In this document: one piece after another, positions 63,869 through 64,000 of the stretch
How the letters are laid out: every line of letters begins with the position of its first letter
Numbering within the stretch: the stretch's first letter is position 1
Source: Roseomonas sp.
GTDB lineage: Bacteria; Pseudomonadota; Alphaproteobacteria; Acetobacterales; Acetobacteraceae
Assembly (NCBI GenBank): GCA_020249435.1
Contig: JADCFQ010000009.1
Coordinates: forward strand, 16,233 to 80,232
Length of the DNA stretch: 64,000 nucleotides
Reading direction: 5' to 3'
Program-made: the position numbers and the translations under genes
The notes under the pieces: model-generated
Seen by the model: the letters and a program-made list of their open reading frames with translations, nothing else
What the model was told of the DNA's origin: nothing
The model's database searches: none

Positions 63869-64000
63869 GGCTGCTGAAAAGCCGTCATTGAGCATCGTCG
63901 TTTTGTCTCGCGCGGATGTTTTCAACGCTGCGCGTGCCTGCGCACAGCCATTTTCAGTGATTCTTTGGCCCAGTCGGCACACTCTGGACAGACTCCCGGC
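63869..64000 (-). mobile_element. End of an IS5-family insertion sequence (truncated by window)
   Basis: Begins GGCTGCTGAAAAGCC at 63869, aligning with the left end of the decayed element at 49311 including GTCATTGAGCAT and the next ~100 bp. It contains the transposase C-terminus. Only 132 bp are visible, so intactness is unknown. Confidence 0.75.
63922..64000 (-). CDS. IS5-family transposase, C-terminal fragment
   Basis: The last 25 codons of a minus-strand frame are visible: PGVCPECADWAKESLKMAVR then RHAQR and TGA at 63922. They align with the end of the transposase pseudogene at 49364 (PGLWPELARAAKKSPELAVLRREPR). The rest lies beyond the window. The stop is 53 bp from the IS end as in the other copy. 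Confidence 0.7.
   Translation of the reverse strand, partial: PGVCPECADWAKESLKMAVRRHAQR

Overview
The window is GC-rich, densely packed bacterial chromosome. Gene content and order (mfd beside sdhE, hemE beside a PpsR-family gene, mnmE-mnmG-rsmG-parA-parB, lptC-lptA-lptB-rpoN-hpf, split glyQ/glyS, OmpR/MarR pair) point to an alphaproteobacterium, probably Rhodospirillales/Acetobacteraceae. The family-level call is inferred from gene style and order only. Several features suggest that the chromosome replication origin lies inside the window. The hemE/PpsR divergent gap (31357-31652) has a perfect DnaA box and four GANTC sites, and two near-perfect parS sites and parAB follow within 9 kb.

Layout. 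1-6.1 kb: an ABC ATPase fragment, recG, and the divergent sdhE-mfd pair. 6.1-6.4 kb: two convergent tRNA genes (CAT and Pro-TGG). 6.5-12.1 kb: a CMD-family protein, an MBL hydrolase, a MarR-OmpR-histidine kinase operon resembling petPR, a Bug-type binding protein and a tyrosine phosphatase. 12.3-18 kb: lpxC, bamD, recN, ligA. 18-30.3 kb: aminopeptidase P, a DUF1127 protein, a zinc-ribbon unknown, ppdK, then glyQ-vapB-vapC-glyS (a toxin-antitoxin module embedded in the glycyl-tRNA synthetase operon), then aroE-coaE-dnaQ. 30.3-40.8 kb: the origin-proximal block (hemE, candidate oriC, ppsR, mnmE, mnmG, rsmG, parA, parB). 40.8-49.1 kb: an Lrp regulator with a split UxaA-type dehydratase, a LysE exporter, and the LPS-export/sigma-54 operon kdsD-lptC-lptA-lptB-rpoN-hpf.

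The most distinctive part is 50.2-63.8 kb, which reads as a phosphorus-scavenging island. A diacylglycerol-kinase-like gene is divergent from a PlcP-like phosphoesterase and a GT4 glycosyltransferase, a pair resembling phosphate-starvation lipid-remodelling genes. A phnD-phnE-phnE importer with no ATPase gene follows. Convergent with it is a 2-aminoethylphosphonate (AEP) locus: binding protein, ATPase, fused permease, phosphonoacetaldehyde hydrolase, and an FAD oxidoreductase where a PhnW transaminase would be expected. Strong Pho-box-like direct repeats (three 7-mers at exact 11-bp spacing) precede both phnD and the AEP binding protein. An esterase-like-phytase protein follows. The island is bounded on the left by a decayed IS5-family element (49311-50196) and at the window edge by the end of a related element (63869-64000).

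All functional calls come from reading motifs, lengths and context. No database search was run.
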